From positions 44,771 through 108,770 of the forward strand of contig CAKOTA010000003.1 in assembly GCA_934119965.1 (NCBI GenBank): 64,000 nt of DNA, read 5' to 3'. The translations under genes and the position numbers were made by a program. Below are positions 35,212 through 45,108 of the stretch, in pieces (the first letter of the stretch is position 1; each line of letters begins with the position of its first letter). The notes under the pieces were generated by a model. The model saw nothing but the letters and a program-made list of their open reading frames with translations. It was not told where the DNA came from and did no database searches. Source of the DNA: an uncultured Bacilli bacterium (GTDB lineage: Bacteria > Bacillota_I > Bacilli_A > RF39 > UBA660).

Positions 35212-36413
35212 TTTATTACCCCTTTTAGTTTATCAATGAACGATTCATTTTTAGAACCATTTATTGTTATATTATAAACATCTAATATTTTTTCAGCATA
35301 GTATTTTAAAGAATGTGATTCAGCTGTTACTCTAGCTTGTTTGCACATTACTTTATATTGTTCTTTATTTTTATACAAATTTTCTATTGCGTTTACATAT
35401 TCTTTATCATTCTTAAATACTTTACCATTTAAACCATCAATGACAGCATCTTTAAACGACTCATCATCAGCACATACAACTGGAATAGATGCAGCCATTG
35501 CTTCTATAACGGTTAATCCTTGAGTTTCAGTTACTGATGCGGTTACAAATATATTAGAAATTGCATAATAGCTTGCAATCTCATAGTGAGGCACAGCTCC
35601 AGTAAATATTACTTTATCTTCTAAATCTAATTTTTTTACCATTTCTTTAAATTTTTCTAAGTCTGGTCCATTACCTACTATCATAAGTTTGCATTTTTTA
35701 TTTAATTTGGTATGATTATTAATCAAAAATTCGATATTTTTTTCTTCAGCTAATCTTCCAACATAAGTTATTATAAAGTCATCTTTTTTAAATTTTAATT
35801 CTTTTTTTAATAATTCTAATTCTTTTTTATTTTGATTTTCAATATAAAATTTTTCAACATCTATACCAGTTGGTACTATATGAATTGTTTTATTTACTTT
35901 ATATTTTTCTTTAAATAAATCATAGGTCTTTTTGCTTGGAACAATTAATTCTTTAGCTGTTTTGTCACAGTAAAATTTGGTAAAATATTCGGCTAATTTT
36001 TTACTAGATTTATCAAAATAACCTTTGGTAATATAATGAACATAATCTTCATACATTGTATGGTATGTATGAACTAATGGTATATTAAATTGTTTAGCTA
36101 TTATTCTAGCGAATGTTCCAACTCCAAATTCAGTATGTGAATGGATTATATCTAAGTTCCATTTTTTAATTTTATTGATTGCTCTTAGTGGATAAATTCC
36201 TGTTAACCTATAATCATATATTCCTGTAGGGATTCCTGGAATTCTTATTATATGATCATCATCTTCATATTTGTATGTTAGGTTTTCGGAATTAACTGTT
36301 ACGATATATACTTCATGGCCTTTTGCTTTCAAAGCTTTTTCTAAACTTACAATACTTGTTGATACTCCATTTATATATGGAGGATATGTATCGGTAAATA
36401 TTCCTATTCTCAT
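35199..36413 (-). CDS. GT4 glycosyltransferase, diacylglycerol glucosyltransferase-like
   Basis: 404 residues with the GT-B fold: TDTYPPYINGVSTSI and HSHTEFGVGTFARI at the N domain, YVGRLAEEKNIEFLI and a VTETQGLTVIEAMAASIPVV E-x7-E block at the C domain. It resembles 1,2-diacylglycerol 3-glucosyltransferases that make membrane glycolipids, the lipid anchors of lipoteichoic acid in Bacillota. Its start overlaps the stop of the LPG-synthase-like membrane gene (ATGA), and its end overlaps tpiA. Coupling with a lipid flippase-like gene supports a membrane lipid job. Confidence 0.88.
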   Translation of the reverse strand: MRIGIFTDTYPPYINGVSTSIVSLEKALKAKGHEVYIVTVNSENLTYKYEDDDHIIRIPGIPTGIYDYRLTGIYPLRAINKIKKWNLDIIHSHTEFGVGTFARIIAKQFNIPLVHTYHTMYEDYVHYITKGYFDKSSKKLAEYFTKFYCDKTAKELIVPSKKTYDLFKEKYKVNKTIHIVPTGIDVEKFYIENQNKKELELLKKELKFKKDDFIITYVGRLAEEKNIEFLINNHTKLNKKCKLMIVGNGPDLEKFKEMVKKLDLEDKVIFTGAVPHYEIASYYAISNIFVTASVTETQGLTVIEAMAASIPVVCADDESFKDAVIDGLNGKVFKNDKEYVNAIENLYKNKEQYKVMCKQARVTAESHSLKYYAEKILDVYNITINGSKNESFIDKLKGVIKWKN

Positions 36414-37408
36414 TTTTTAGCCCCTTTTCCGATACTTAGTGTAATTGCTCCTAATATCATTGCGAAATAATAAGTGATAAAGCGCCATAATAACATTATA
36501 GCTGTTACTATTTTAGTACTATCAAAGTTTGAGAAAAAGGCTACAAATCCATATTCTAGGCCTCCTGTACCACCTGGTATCGGAACAAATGATCCAATTA
36601 GCATAACATAGGCTGATGTTGCTATTGCTATTAATGGATTAATGTATATACCAACTCCCATAAATAATACAAATGGAATTAGATATAAAGATGTTAATGA
36701 AACAAATTGTAAAAATATTAGTCCCAAAAATTGGGGTTTGTTTTCAAATATTTTTTTAGCGCCTTCATTAAATTCTTTTATATATTTATCTAAATCTTCT
36801 AATGTTTTATCTTTATTTTTAAATATTTTGAATTTATTTAATATTTTAACTATAAAAGAAAGAATTAATTTACTTATTTTTTTAGTAAATGATAGTAAGA
36901 ATAATACTACTATTACTAAAAAATTAATAATAAATCCTAATGTAACTAGTTTTTCCAATAAATTGTTTTTAGGAAACAGGTTCAAAAAATAGTTACTTAT
37001 AATTGCAATTGTTCCAAGTAATACTAGTGCAATTTGATATATTATAAATGATTGAACTGACACATTTGTAGCATCTGTTAATTTTATATTGTTCTTTTTT
37101 AATGAGTATATTTCGTATGGTTGTCCACCTGTTGAAAATGGTGTTATAGCGTGAAAAAAGTTTGTTTCTACAACCATTCTAAATGCATTTCTAAAGCGAT
37201 ATTTTCCGTACTTTTTAGTTACAATCCACATAGTTATGGCTTTAAAAAACCAATAACTAAATAATAGGAAAAATCCTAACAATAAAAATTTCTTGTCAAT
37301 ATTTAAGATTGTATCTATTACAGTAGTATAGTCATCTTTTAGTGAAAAATATAAAACCAATATAGTCACAATTATCAATAAAATTGCGTTTATTATTTTC
37401 TTTTTCAT
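36410..37408 (-). CDS. Lysylphosphatidylglycerol synthetase TM-region family protein (UPF0104)
   Basis: 332 residues with about eight membrane helices. The conserved FFHAITPFSTGGQPYEIY and GSFVPIPGGTGGLEYGF blocks are those of the MprF-N / UPF0104 flippase-type family. No C-terminal lysyl-transferase domain is present. It could move a glycolipid made by the next gene across the membrane, which is an inference from coupling. It ends in TGA overlapping the GT4 start; it begins one base after pgk. Confidence 0.88.
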   Translation of the reverse strand: MKKKIINAILLIIVTILVLYFSLKDDYTTVIDTILNIDKKFLLLGFFLLFSYWFFKAITMWIVTKKYGKYRFRNAFRMVVETNFFHAITPFSTGGQPYEIYSLKKNNIKLTDATNVSVQSFIIYQIALVLLGTIAIISNYFLNLFPKNNLLEKLVTLGFIINFLVIVVLFLLSFTKKISKLILSFIVKILNKFKIFKNKDKTLEDLDKYIKEFNEGAKKIFENKPQFLGLIFLQFVSLTSLYLIPFVLFMGVGIYINPLIAIATSAYVMLIGSFVPIPGGTGGLEYGFVAFFSNFDSTKIVTAIMLLWRFITYYFAMILGAITLSIGKGAKK

Positions 37409-37409
37409 T

Positions 37410-38582
37410 TTATCCCTCGATTACTTCTATCCCTGGTAATTTTTTTCCTTCTAATAATTCTAATGAAGCTCCTCCGCCTGTTGATATATGAGTCATATAG
37501 TCTTTATAACCCAAATTTACAATTGCTGATGCTGTATCGCCTCCACCAATTATTTTTGTTGCGTCTAAATTTTTTAGAATTTCGCAAATTCCAATTGTTC
37601 CTTTGTTGAACTCTTCTTGTTCAAACATTCCAACTGGTCCATTCCAAATAATTGTTTTGCTGTTTTCTAAATATGTTTTAAATAATTTTACTGTATTATA
37701 TCCAATGTCTAATCCCATTTCATTATCTTTTATTTCGTTTATGAAACAAGTTCTTCCTGATTCATTTATATCTATAGCATTAACACTATCAATTGGCAAT
37801 ATTATTTTATCTTTGTATTTTTCTAACATTTCTTTACAAAATTCAATTGATTCTTCATCTAATAAGGACTTTCCAATATTAATTCCAGTTGCTTTTAAGA
37901 ATGTATAAGCCATTCCACCACCTATTAAAATATAGTCAGCTACATTTACTAGATTTTTAATTACTCCGATTTTATCTTTTACTTTCGCACCACCTAATAT
38001 TACTGTTAATGGTCTATCTGGATTTGTTAAAACTTTATTAAAGGCATTTAATTCTTTTTCGATTAAAAAACCTATACCACTTGGTAAATTTGAAGCAATT
38101 CCTACATTTGATGCATGAGCTCTATGACTTGTTCCAAATGCATCATTTATATAAATATCTCCTAATGATGCCCAATATTTTCCTAATTCTTGGTCATTAC
38201 TTGATTCTTTTTTTCCGTCTAAATCTTCATATCTAGTATTTTGAATTAATAATACTTCACCATTATTCATATTATTAATTCTATCCTCTAATATTTTTCC
38301 CCTTGTATGGTTAGAAAATAGAACTTTTTTATTTAATAATTCACTTAAACGAATAGCTACAGGATATAGATTATTTTTTTCTAAATCACTTTCTTCTTTT
38401 ATTCTTCCTAAATGTGATAATAGTATTACTTTTGCACCTTTATCTATTGCATAGTTAATTGTTTCTAAACTTTCTTTTATTCGGGTATCATCTGTAATTA
38501 CTCCATCTTTCATAGGAACATTAAAATCGACTCTTATGATTATTTTTTTACTATTTAATTCAAAGTCTCTGATTGTTTTCAT
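37410..38582 (-). CDS. pgk: Phosphoglycerate kinase
   Basis: Makes ATP from 1,3-bisphosphoglycerate. 390 residues with VDFNVPMKDG, SHLGR, FGTSHRAHAS, LGGAKVKDKIGVI, NGPVGMFEQEEF and IGGGDTASAIV, all intact. The ATG overlaps the TGA of a pseudopilin gene (ATGA). GGTGG seven bases upstream lies inside that gene. This couples a core glycolysis gene to a surface-protein gene. Confidence 0.97.
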   Translation of the reverse strand: MKTIRDFELNSKKIIIRVDFNVPMKDGVITDDTRIKESLETINYAIDKGAKVILLSHLGRIKEESDLEKNNLYPVAIRLSELLNKKVLFSNHTRGKILEDRINNMNNGEVLLIQNTRYEDLDGKKESSNDQELGKYWASLGDIYINDAFGTSHRAHASNVGIASNLPSGIGFLIEKELNAFNKVLTNPDRPLTVILGGAKVKDKIGVIKNLVNVADYILIGGGMAYTFLKATGINIGKSLLDEESIEFCKEMLEKYKDKIILPIDSVNAIDINESGRTCFINEIKDNEMGLDIGYNTVKLFKTYLENSKTIIWNGPVGMFEQEEFNKGTIGICEILKNLDATKIIGGGDTASAIVNLGYKDYMTHISTGGGASLELLEGKKLPGIEVIEG

Positions 38583-38944
38583 TTTGATTCCACCATTTCG
38601 AATTGTAATATATTTTCTTCATTTTTATAAACTTTAATTTGAATTTTCTTATTTTCTTCATCTTTTACTTTTTTATTATTATTTGGATTAATTAAATCAC
38701 TTTTTAAATATCCTGATTTTAATAATTCATCTATTGTAACATAAGTTGCATCGGTTGTTATAACAATTCCCTCTTCTTGAACATATGCCTCTGTTGCAAT
38801 ATAAACATCATTTAAAAAATTTTCTTCAGCGTTTGTATCACCTTGTTTAATCATATTAGTTATGTACGGCACTGAAATAAGTAATATAATTGCTGTTATT
38901 GTAAATACTGCTAACAACTCTATCATTGTAAATCCTTTTTTCAT
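38579..38944 (-). CDS. Type IV pilin / pseudopilin-like protein
   Basis: 121 residues. The start MKKGFTMIELLAVFTITA is a class III signal (cleavage after the Gly, then F and the conserved Glu at +5) with one N-terminal helix. The short C-terminal domain (VYIATEAYVQEEG, LLKSGYLKSDLINPNN) resembles that of the 39022-40665 protein. ATG 38944 has GGTGAT; a longer start at 38971 is unsupported. The pgk start overlaps its end. No pilus ATPase or prepilin peptidase is in the window. Confidence 0.85.
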   Translation of the reverse strand: MKKGFTMIELLAVFTITAIILLISVPYITNMIKQGDTNAEENFLNDVYIATEAYVQEEGIVITTDATYVTIDELLKSGYLKSDLINPNNNKKVKDEENKKIQIKVYKNEENILQFEMVESK

Positions 38945-39000
38945 TATTATCACCATATATAATTTTAACAATTTTTAGTTATTTTAGCAAGGTATATATA

Positions 39001-39023
39001 AAAGAAAAAGACTATTAGTCTTT
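39001..39023 (-). terminator. Terminator downstream of the large pseudopilin
   Basis: On the minus strand AAAGACTA and TAGTCTTT form the stem, followed by TTCTTT. It is a weak to moderate terminator ahead of the 38579-38944 gene. Confidence 0.5.
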
Positions 39024-40665
39024 AATCTATTACATATGGATTTTGTAATGTACCATTACCTGATGTAACAGTAGTAGCAATATTTACCACTATTACTGGT
39101 CTTATTGCTAATTCATCAGAGATATTATTATCACTAACATACCCTGAGGCTTTAAGATTATCAGACAAAATTGTGGTATTATACCCTGTTATATAATATG
39201 CATTTGTTTCATTTGTAGTTTTATTAAGCACCCAATAATCTTTTGTTTCTGATATTGACGCACTTTGACTAGATAACATTTCACCTATTCTAATTAATCC
39301 TACTTTTGCTTTTATTTGACCATCTCTATTGTTTAATATGTCAATATATTTTTCTCCACCTATAAATCCTGTTCCTTGATACCAATCAGAATTTACAATT
39401 TTTTTTGAATTACTTAACCAATCCAATACTTCATTATTCAAAAATTTTCCTATTCCTGATGAGACATCAAAACCAGTACTTGTTCCATACATAGTTGATG
39501 AATCATAGTAACCATCATATATTAATTTTGTTCCCGTTGAATTTTTACTTACTACTCTATATATTTTATCATTCAAAGTTACATATTCACCACTAGTTGC
39601 GATTTTATTCAATTTTCCTGTTTGATCATTTATATCTTGACTCAATATATATGGATTAGCAATTGAGCCGTCACCACTATTAATAACTACATAGGGACTT
39701 ATATTTATAACCGGTCTCACTCCTGCATAGGTATTAGCTCCCATATGGTTATATTTATTTTGAAGAATACTATTAGGAATAGTAGCATTATATGGTGTTA
39801 AAGTCCAAAAATGATCATTAGTCCCTAAATAATATGTTGAATTTGTTATTGTTTCACTTAATGTAAATTCATCTGCACTTATCAATCCTACTTTTGCAGT
39901 TATTAATTTTCCACCCGTACAATCAGTTCTATTATATGGTCCAACGCTCTGATTAATACACCAATTACTATCTTGAATAATAGCATTTTTTTCACTACTT
40001 AGGTTACCTAGAAAATAATCATTTAACCAATCTTTTAAATATCCTTCACTATCATAATTTAGTGTTGCAGATTCTTTTGCCCAAGCAACTGTTCCAACAC
40101 TTTCTTGTGTAATTAATCTAATTGTTCCATCTTCATTTAACCCCATTATTCGCCATAAAAAACCATTATACCAAACATAGTTATTTGTTTGAATTCCTTT
40201 TAAATATGTTCCATTCATGTAATTATAATTTCCATAGGAATTGTTGTCAAGTAATTCTTGAGTAACTTTATTTATGTAAAAAGGTTCAAAATGTTTTTCT
40301 AATAGTTTATATTTATATTCATTGTCATCATTCATAAATAATTCTACTGTATAATCTTCTTCTTTTACATTTTTTTTATTTTTAGGATCTGTAATTGTAG
40401 CTTTTAAATATCCAGATTCTAATAATTCCGAAAAATATACATAAACTTTGCTTGAATTATAGTTTAAGGCTGGATATTTATTGATATTTTTTTGAACATA
40501 TGCTTCAGTTGATAAAAATATATCACTCAAAAATCTTTCATATTCATTTTCTCTCGCTTTTTTATAAACATTTGTTATTTCTGGAAAGACAATTAGAAAA
40601 ATAATTGTCAAAACTGATAAAACTACCAACATTTCTACTAAAGTGAAGCCCTTTTTATTCTTCAT
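39022..40665 (-). CDS. Pseudopilin-like protein with two surface domains
   Basis: 547 residues. An N-terminal class III signal KKGFTLVEMLVVLSVLT with one helix is followed by a pilin-like region (IFLSTEAYVQKN, LLESGYLKATITDPKN) similar to the 121-residue pilin, then two related domains at about 165-350 and 370-547. The first has YNGFLWRIMGLNEDGTIRLIT, SNWCI, KVGLISADEF, FWTLTP and AGVRPVINI...GDGSIANPYIL. The same domain occurs twice in the GpmI fusion. It looks like DUF6273-type surface domains, though I am not certain of the family. AGGTGAT precedes the ATG. Confidence 0.8.
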   Translation of the reverse strand: MKNKKGFTLVEMLVVLSVLTIIFLIVFPEITNVYKKARENEYERFLSDIFLSTEAYVQKNINKYPALNYNSSKVYVYFSELLESGYLKATITDPKNKKNVKEEDYTVELFMNDDNEYKYKLLEKHFEPFYINKVTQELLDNNSYGNYNYMNGTYLKGIQTNNYVWYNGFLWRIMGLNEDGTIRLITQESVGTVAWAKESATLNYDSEGYLKDWLNDYFLGNLSSEKNAIIQDSNWCINQSVGPYNRTDCTGGKLITAKVGLISADEFTLSETITNSTYYLGTNDHFWTLTPYNATIPNSILQNKYNHMGANTYAGVRPVINISPYVVINSGDGSIANPYILSQDINDQTGKLNKIATSGEYVTLNDKIYRVVSKNSTGTKLIYDGYYDSSTMYGTSTGFDVSSGIGKFLNNEVLDWLSNSKKIVNSDWYQGTGFIGGEKYIDILNNRDGQIKAKVGLIRIGEMLSSQSASISETKDYWVLNKTTNETNAYYITGYNTTILSDNLKASGYVSDNNISDELAIRPVIVVNIATTVTSGNGTLQNPYVID

Positions 40666-40805
40666 ATTATCACCTAAGATGATTATAACAAAAAAATTAA
40701 AAGTTTTAAACTATTTATACAATATCATTTTAAATTTATATAATTATTGTATATTTTAATAGTATATTGTTTTCAATTATGGTAAAATAAGATTGAGGTG
40801 ATAAT

Positions 40806-42206
40806 ATGAACAAAAGTATTCGTACTATATTTATGGTTTTGTTTTTACTTGTTCTAATTATTTGTAGTTTTCTTATTTCAAAAAAGAATCCAGATATTAA
40901 GAAAGATGAATCAAGTATAAATTTTAAAACTTCTTATAATAAAAATAATACTGTTGATATAGTTGTTGAAACTAATGACAAAGACATCCAATATTCATTC
41001 GATAATGGAAAAACATGGCAAAAAGAAAATTCTTTTGTTGCTACTAAAAATGGAACTTATAATATCAAAATTAAGGATAGTAATGGTATTATAAAATCAA
41101 CAAAATGTATTGTAAATAAAATAGATGATGAAGGACCTGAATTATCTATAAATTTACCTCAGGAAATAACAGTTGGTGAAGAAATAAATTTAGCTGATTA
41201 TGCAAAAATAACAAATAATGATAAATTATCTGGAAATATTGTTATAACACCTAATAAAATAGATACTTCTACAAAGAACGACTATTATATTACTTATTCA
41301 GCCACTGATATTTATGGAAATACATCAACTAAAGAGGTAAAAATTAGAGTCGTAGATAAAGTAAATAATTCTGTCACAACAATATTTGGTAGCACTCTAA
41401 AACCAGCTGATGATAAAACTTATTATAGATATAGAACTAAAAAAACTGTTACATATGATTGTAACGAATATGATTGTAGTTATTTGGATGTTTCTACTAA
41501 AGAAGTCGCTAATGTAAAATATAATAATCCAGATTGTCCTAATGGTGGAGCATATATAAATAATCCATGTCCTATAGGTAGTAGTTGTACAGCAAATATG
41601 GTATCAAGTAATAATTCAAAAGGAAATATTTGTTATAGCCGTAGTTACATATATGGTAAAAATTCATCAACAAATACAGGAAAAGAAAAAACTGAATGTA
41701 CTGATGGTGAGATTAAAATAGGTGATTATTGTCATAAAATTATGGCGATTGGAACTTATCCTGAAGGATGTACTGATAGTTCATGTGTTGAATTTCCTAG
41801 TGGTCCTTGTAATGGTGATGATGGTCCTGAAATTAATACACCTTGTCCAATTGGAAAACAATGTGTAACAGTAATGACTAATACTTATAAGAGATATCAA
41901 AATTATTGTTATAATGTTTCGTATATTTATAATTATTCTTCGAATAATGCTTATGATAAATATGGTAATAAAGTTGTTTGTGATAGTGACGAAATTAAGA
42001 TAGGTAACTATTGCCACAAAATTATTGAAAAAGGTTCCTACTATTGTAATTCTAATGAAGAACTAAAAGATGGTTACTGTTATTCAAAAATTATAAAATC
42101 TTGTTCTAATAGTTGTAAAAAAGATGTTTGGAGTGAGTGGAGTGATTGGTCTACAATTCCAGTTAGCCCATCTCTTAATGTTGATGTTGAAACGAAATCC
42201 AATTAA
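40806..42206 (+). CDS. Anchored, Ig-like and Cys-rich surface protein
   Basis: 466 residues. An N-terminal helix (TIFMVLFLLVLIICSFLIS) is followed by two Ig-like regions (about 40-105 with YSFDNGKTWQKENSF, and 110-185 with a YITYSATDIYGNTST ending). The rest is Cys-rich, with repeated G-E-I-K-I-G-(D/N)-Y-C-H-K-I blocks and PCPIG-type pairs. It ends with WSEWSDWS, which recalls the Trp motif of thrombospondin type 1 repeats. It is the only plus-strand gene between the pilins and gap. Cys density suggests disulfide-bonded extracellular modules. Confidence 0.7.
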   Translation: MNKSIRTIFMVLFLLVLIICSFLISKKNPDIKKDESSINFKTSYNKNNTVDIVVETNDKDIQYSFDNGKTWQKENSFVATKNGTYNIKIKDSNGIIKSTKCIVNKIDDEGPELSINLPQEITVGEEINLADYAKITNNDKLSGNIVITPNKIDTSTKNDYYITYSATDIYGNTSTKEVKIRVVDKVNNSVTTIFGSTLKPADDKTYYRYRTKKTVTYDCNEYDCSYLDVSTKEVANVKYNNPDCPNGGAYINNPCPIGSSCTANMVSSNNSKGNICYSRSYIYGKNSSTNTGKEKTECTDGEIKIGDYCHKIMAIGTYPEGCTDSSCVEFPSGPCNGDDGPEINTPCPIGKQCVTVMTNTYKRYQNYCYNVSYIYNYSSNNAYDKYGNKVVCDSDEIKIGNYCHKIIEKGSYYCNSNEELKDGYCYSKIIKSCSNSCKKDVWSEWSDWSTIPVSPSLNVDVETKSN

Positions 42207-42232
42207 AAAACTTTCAAAATGAAAGTTTTTTT
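42206..42232 (+). terminator. Terminator of the Cys-rich surface gene
   Basis: Ten-base perfect arms AAAAACTTTC and GAAAGTTTTT with loop AAAAT and a T-run. Confidence 0.75.
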
Positions 42233-42235
42233 GTT

Positions 42236-42268
42236 GAAAAAAAATAAATAGTTTAAAACTATTTATTC
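42236..42268 (-). terminator. gap terminator
   Basis: On the minus strand, AATAAATAGTTT and AAACTATTTATT form the stem, followed by TTTTTTTT. Confidence 0.7.
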
Positions 42269-43272
42269 ATTAATTTTCCTAAATACTTAGCTGTTCTAAC
42301 CATTTGAGTAGTATAACCCATTTCATTATCATACCAAGCAACTATTTTAACTAATTGTCTACCATCTGACTCTAATACTGATGTTGATAATCCATCAACT
42401 AAAGATCCTAGATGAGATCCAATTATATCACTTGAAACAACTGGATCGTATGTTATATCAATTGTTTCATTTTTGTTGATTTCAAATACTTTATTAATAT
42501 TTTCTACTGTTGTTTTTACTTTTAGTTCTAGTGTTAAATCAATTACAGAACCTGTTGTTACTGGAACTCGCATTGCCATTCCATCTAATTTTCCTTCTAA
42601 ATTAGGTAATACTCTACCAATGGCAGCAGCAGCACCTGTTGTAGCTGGAATTATATTTGCAGCGGCAGCTCTTCCTCTTCTTGCTTTAATTCCTTTTTTA
42701 TGTGGAACATCTAATGTAGCTTGATCATTCGTATATGCATGAACAGTAGTCATATATCCTTTTTCAATTTTAAAGTAATAATCTAATATTCTAAGTACTG
42801 GCGCTAAACAATTTGTTGTACAAGAAGCTGCAGATATAATTTCTTCACTTCCATCTAATGTTTTTTCATTAACGTTATAAACTATTGTTTTTAAGTCTCC
42901 TTTTGCTGGAGCACTGATTATTACTTTTTTTGCTCCTGCTTCAATATGAGCGTGAGCAGCATCTTTATCAGTAAATTTTCCAGTACATTCAAATACGATA
43001 TCTACATCTAATTCTTTCCAAGGTAAATTTTTAGGATCCATCTCAGAGTATATTCTGACTTTTCTTTCACCTACTACAATAGAATCTTCTGTATTGCTAA
43101 TTTCATTTACTCTATAATTTCTATGACTTGTATCATATTTTAATAAATAAGCTAGTTGTTCAGCATCAGTTAAATCGTTGATGGCAACTACTTCAAAATT
43201 TGGATCTTCTTCCATTAATCTAAATACTAATCTACCTATTCTTCCAAATCCATTTATTGCGACTTTTATCAT
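42259..43272 (-). CDS. gap: Glyceraldehyde-3-phosphate dehydrogenase
   Basis: Oxidises glyceraldehyde 3-phosphate to 1,3-bisphosphoglycerate with NAD+. 337 residues with the NAD-binding start (KVAINGFGRIGRLVFRL), catalytic Cys in SAASCTTNCLAPVL, the His-containing TVHAYTNDQ and the NEMGY end. The ATG has AAAGGGGA. It is the furthest upstream of the four glycolysis genes gap, pgk, tpiA and gpmI that lie on this strand in pathway order, with surface genes between them. Confidence 0.98.
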   Translation of the reverse strand: MIKVAINGFGRIGRLVFRLMEEDPNFEVVAINDLTDAEQLAYLLKYDTSHRNYRVNEISNTEDSIVVGERKVRIYSEMDPKNLPWKELDVDIVFECTGKFTDKDAAHAHIEAGAKKVIISAPAKGDLKTIVYNVNEKTLDGSEEIISAASCTTNCLAPVLRILDYYFKIEKGYMTTVHAYTNDQATLDVPHKKGIKARRGRAAAANIIPATTGAAAAIGRVLPNLEGKLDGMAMRVPVTTGSVIDLTLELKVKTTVENINKVFEINKNETIDITYDPVVSSDIIGSHLGSLVDGLSTSVLESDGRQLVKIVAWYDNEMGYTTQMVRTAKYLGKLMNK

Positions 43273-43329
43273 TTTTATTCCCCTTTTCTATTCATATAAT
43301 AATTCATTTTTTATTAAAATTTTGTCGTA

Positions 43330-44994
43330 TTATTTAAAGAAACAACTTTTTCCAATAAATTCTCTAAGTACTGAGTCTGAAGGAATGTTATCACTTGGTA
43401 TTGGTAAGAAGTTTCTTAAGAAATTTATAAGTCTTAATGCCTCTGCATAACATTCATCATTTTCGTTAACTGAAAATAATAATGGCTCAGCGTATGTTTT
43501 TAATATACCGACTTCATAAATAAGAGCTGAATTTAATATTACATCAACATCATCTTGATAAGGGAAGACATATTTTTCCTCTCCTTCTCTTATTGTTTTC
43601 CACATTTTTAATGTAGCTGCTGCTGAAGCTGATCTATATTGATTATCTCTAATTATTCTTCTTAATTTTCTTGTATCACTTGTATGTATACGATTGTGAT
43701 TATCAATATTTAATTGTGTTAAAGCACTTATATAAATTTTAAATTTATGATTTCTTTCAATTGACATTGTTAAATCATCATTTAGAGCATGTAAACCTTC
43801 AATTATAATTATGTCATTATCGCCTAATTCTAGATTTTTGCCTCTATATTCTCTTTTTCCTAATATAAAATTATATTCTGGTAATTCTACTCTTCCTCCA
43901 TCAAATAGCTTCATTAGATGTTTATTGAATAGTGTTACATCAACACAGTTAAGCGATTCTGTATCTAATTCTCCATTTGGTAAAAGAGGTGTTTTATCAC
44001 GATCATAGAAATAGTCATCTATTGATATTTGATGTGTTCTTAATCCTTTACTTTGTAGATATATTTCTAATTTTTTACTTGTTGTTGTTTTTCCACTTGA
44101 TGATGGTCCAGCAATAAGAACAATTTTTATATTTTTTCTATTATCATATATTTTGTTAGCAATTTCAGCTAATTCATTATTATATTGAACTTCAGACAAT
44201 CTTATTAATTCATTATACTTACCATCTGAAACTATTTCATTTAGATCTGCCGCATTAGTTATTCCAATACTTTCTCCCCATTTAGCATAATCAATAAATG
44301 TATTAAATAGTTTTTCATGGTGTTTATAATCTAAAGTACATTCTGGATTATAAACATCTGGATAACTAACTACAAATCCATTATCTTTTATATATGTTAG
44401 TTTAAAGTCATCAATTAAACTTGTTTTATATGTCAATTCTCCATAGAAATAATCGTATATATCATCTATTCTATATAAATTCACATATGTATTACTTATA
44501 TATTTTAGGGCTTTGACTTTATCTATTTGCTTTTTCTTTTTAAAATATTTTATGGCATCATACCTAGACACGCTTACTTTATTAATTATGTAATCTTCTT
44601 TTACATATTCAATCATTTTGTCATATATTTTTCTTACTGTTGTTTTATCGATGCTAGCATTTATTACATTAACATAAAATCCTTTATCAATTGAGAAATC
44701 AATAACTACATCGACATTTTCACCTAATAACTTTTTAGTTGCCACAACTAATAAAAATTGTAATGTTCTACCGTATATAGCGTTACCAGTTGGATCACTT
44801 CTATCCATAAAATCTATTTTACAGCTTCTTGTTAAAGATTCATTTAATTCTACAATGTTACTATCCACTTTAGCTGCTAAAATGGGATAATTATAATGTT
44901 TTTTAAAATTATCAGCAACCTCAGATAGTTTAATTCCTGACATAAACTCTTTTATTTCTATATCTTTATAGTTCACTTTAATTACTTTAGCCAT
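43330..44994 (-). CDS. Nucleoside (uridine) kinase with N-terminal TGS-like domain
   Basis: 554 residues. The N-terminal region resembles the ThrRS TGS/editing-type domains found in this Bacillota kinase family. The kinase domain begins near 290 with the P-loop AGPSSSGKTTTSKKL, then SIDDYFYDRDKTP, YNFILGKREYRG and IIEGLHALND, which are uridine-kinase-like. It likely phosphorylates uridine or cytidine for salvage. The ATG has GAGGGATTATAC upstream. The gene is 57 bases upstream of gap. Confidence 0.9.
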   Translation of the reverse strand: MAKVIKVNYKDIEIKEFMSGIKLSEVADNFKKHYNYPILAAKVDSNIVELNESLTRSCKIDFMDRSDPTGNAIYGRTLQFLLVVATKKLLGENVDVVIDFSIDKGFYVNVINASIDKTTVRKIYDKMIEYVKEDYIINKVSVSRYDAIKYFKKKKQIDKVKALKYISNTYVNLYRIDDIYDYFYGELTYKTSLIDDFKLTYIKDNGFVVSYPDVYNPECTLDYKHHEKLFNTFIDYAKWGESIGITNAADLNEIVSDGKYNELIRLSEVQYNNELAEIANKIYDNRKNIKIVLIAGPSSSGKTTTSKKLEIYLQSKGLRTHQISIDDYFYDRDKTPLLPNGELDTESLNCVDVTLFNKHLMKLFDGGRVELPEYNFILGKREYRGKNLELGDNDIIIIEGLHALNDDLTMSIERNHKFKIYISALTQLNIDNHNRIHTSDTRKLRRIIRDNQYRSASAAATLKMWKTIREGEEKYVFPYQDDVDVILNSALIYEVGILKTYAEPLLFSVNENDECYAEALRLINFLRNFLPIPSDNIPSDSVLREFIGKSCFFK

Positions 44995-45108
44995 GTATAA
45001 TCCCTCTTATTCTATATATATTTTACCAAAAATATATTATTTTGTCACACTTTTTAATGAATATTTTAGAATATTTATACTATTATAATTTATAGAGAGG
45101 ATGATTAT

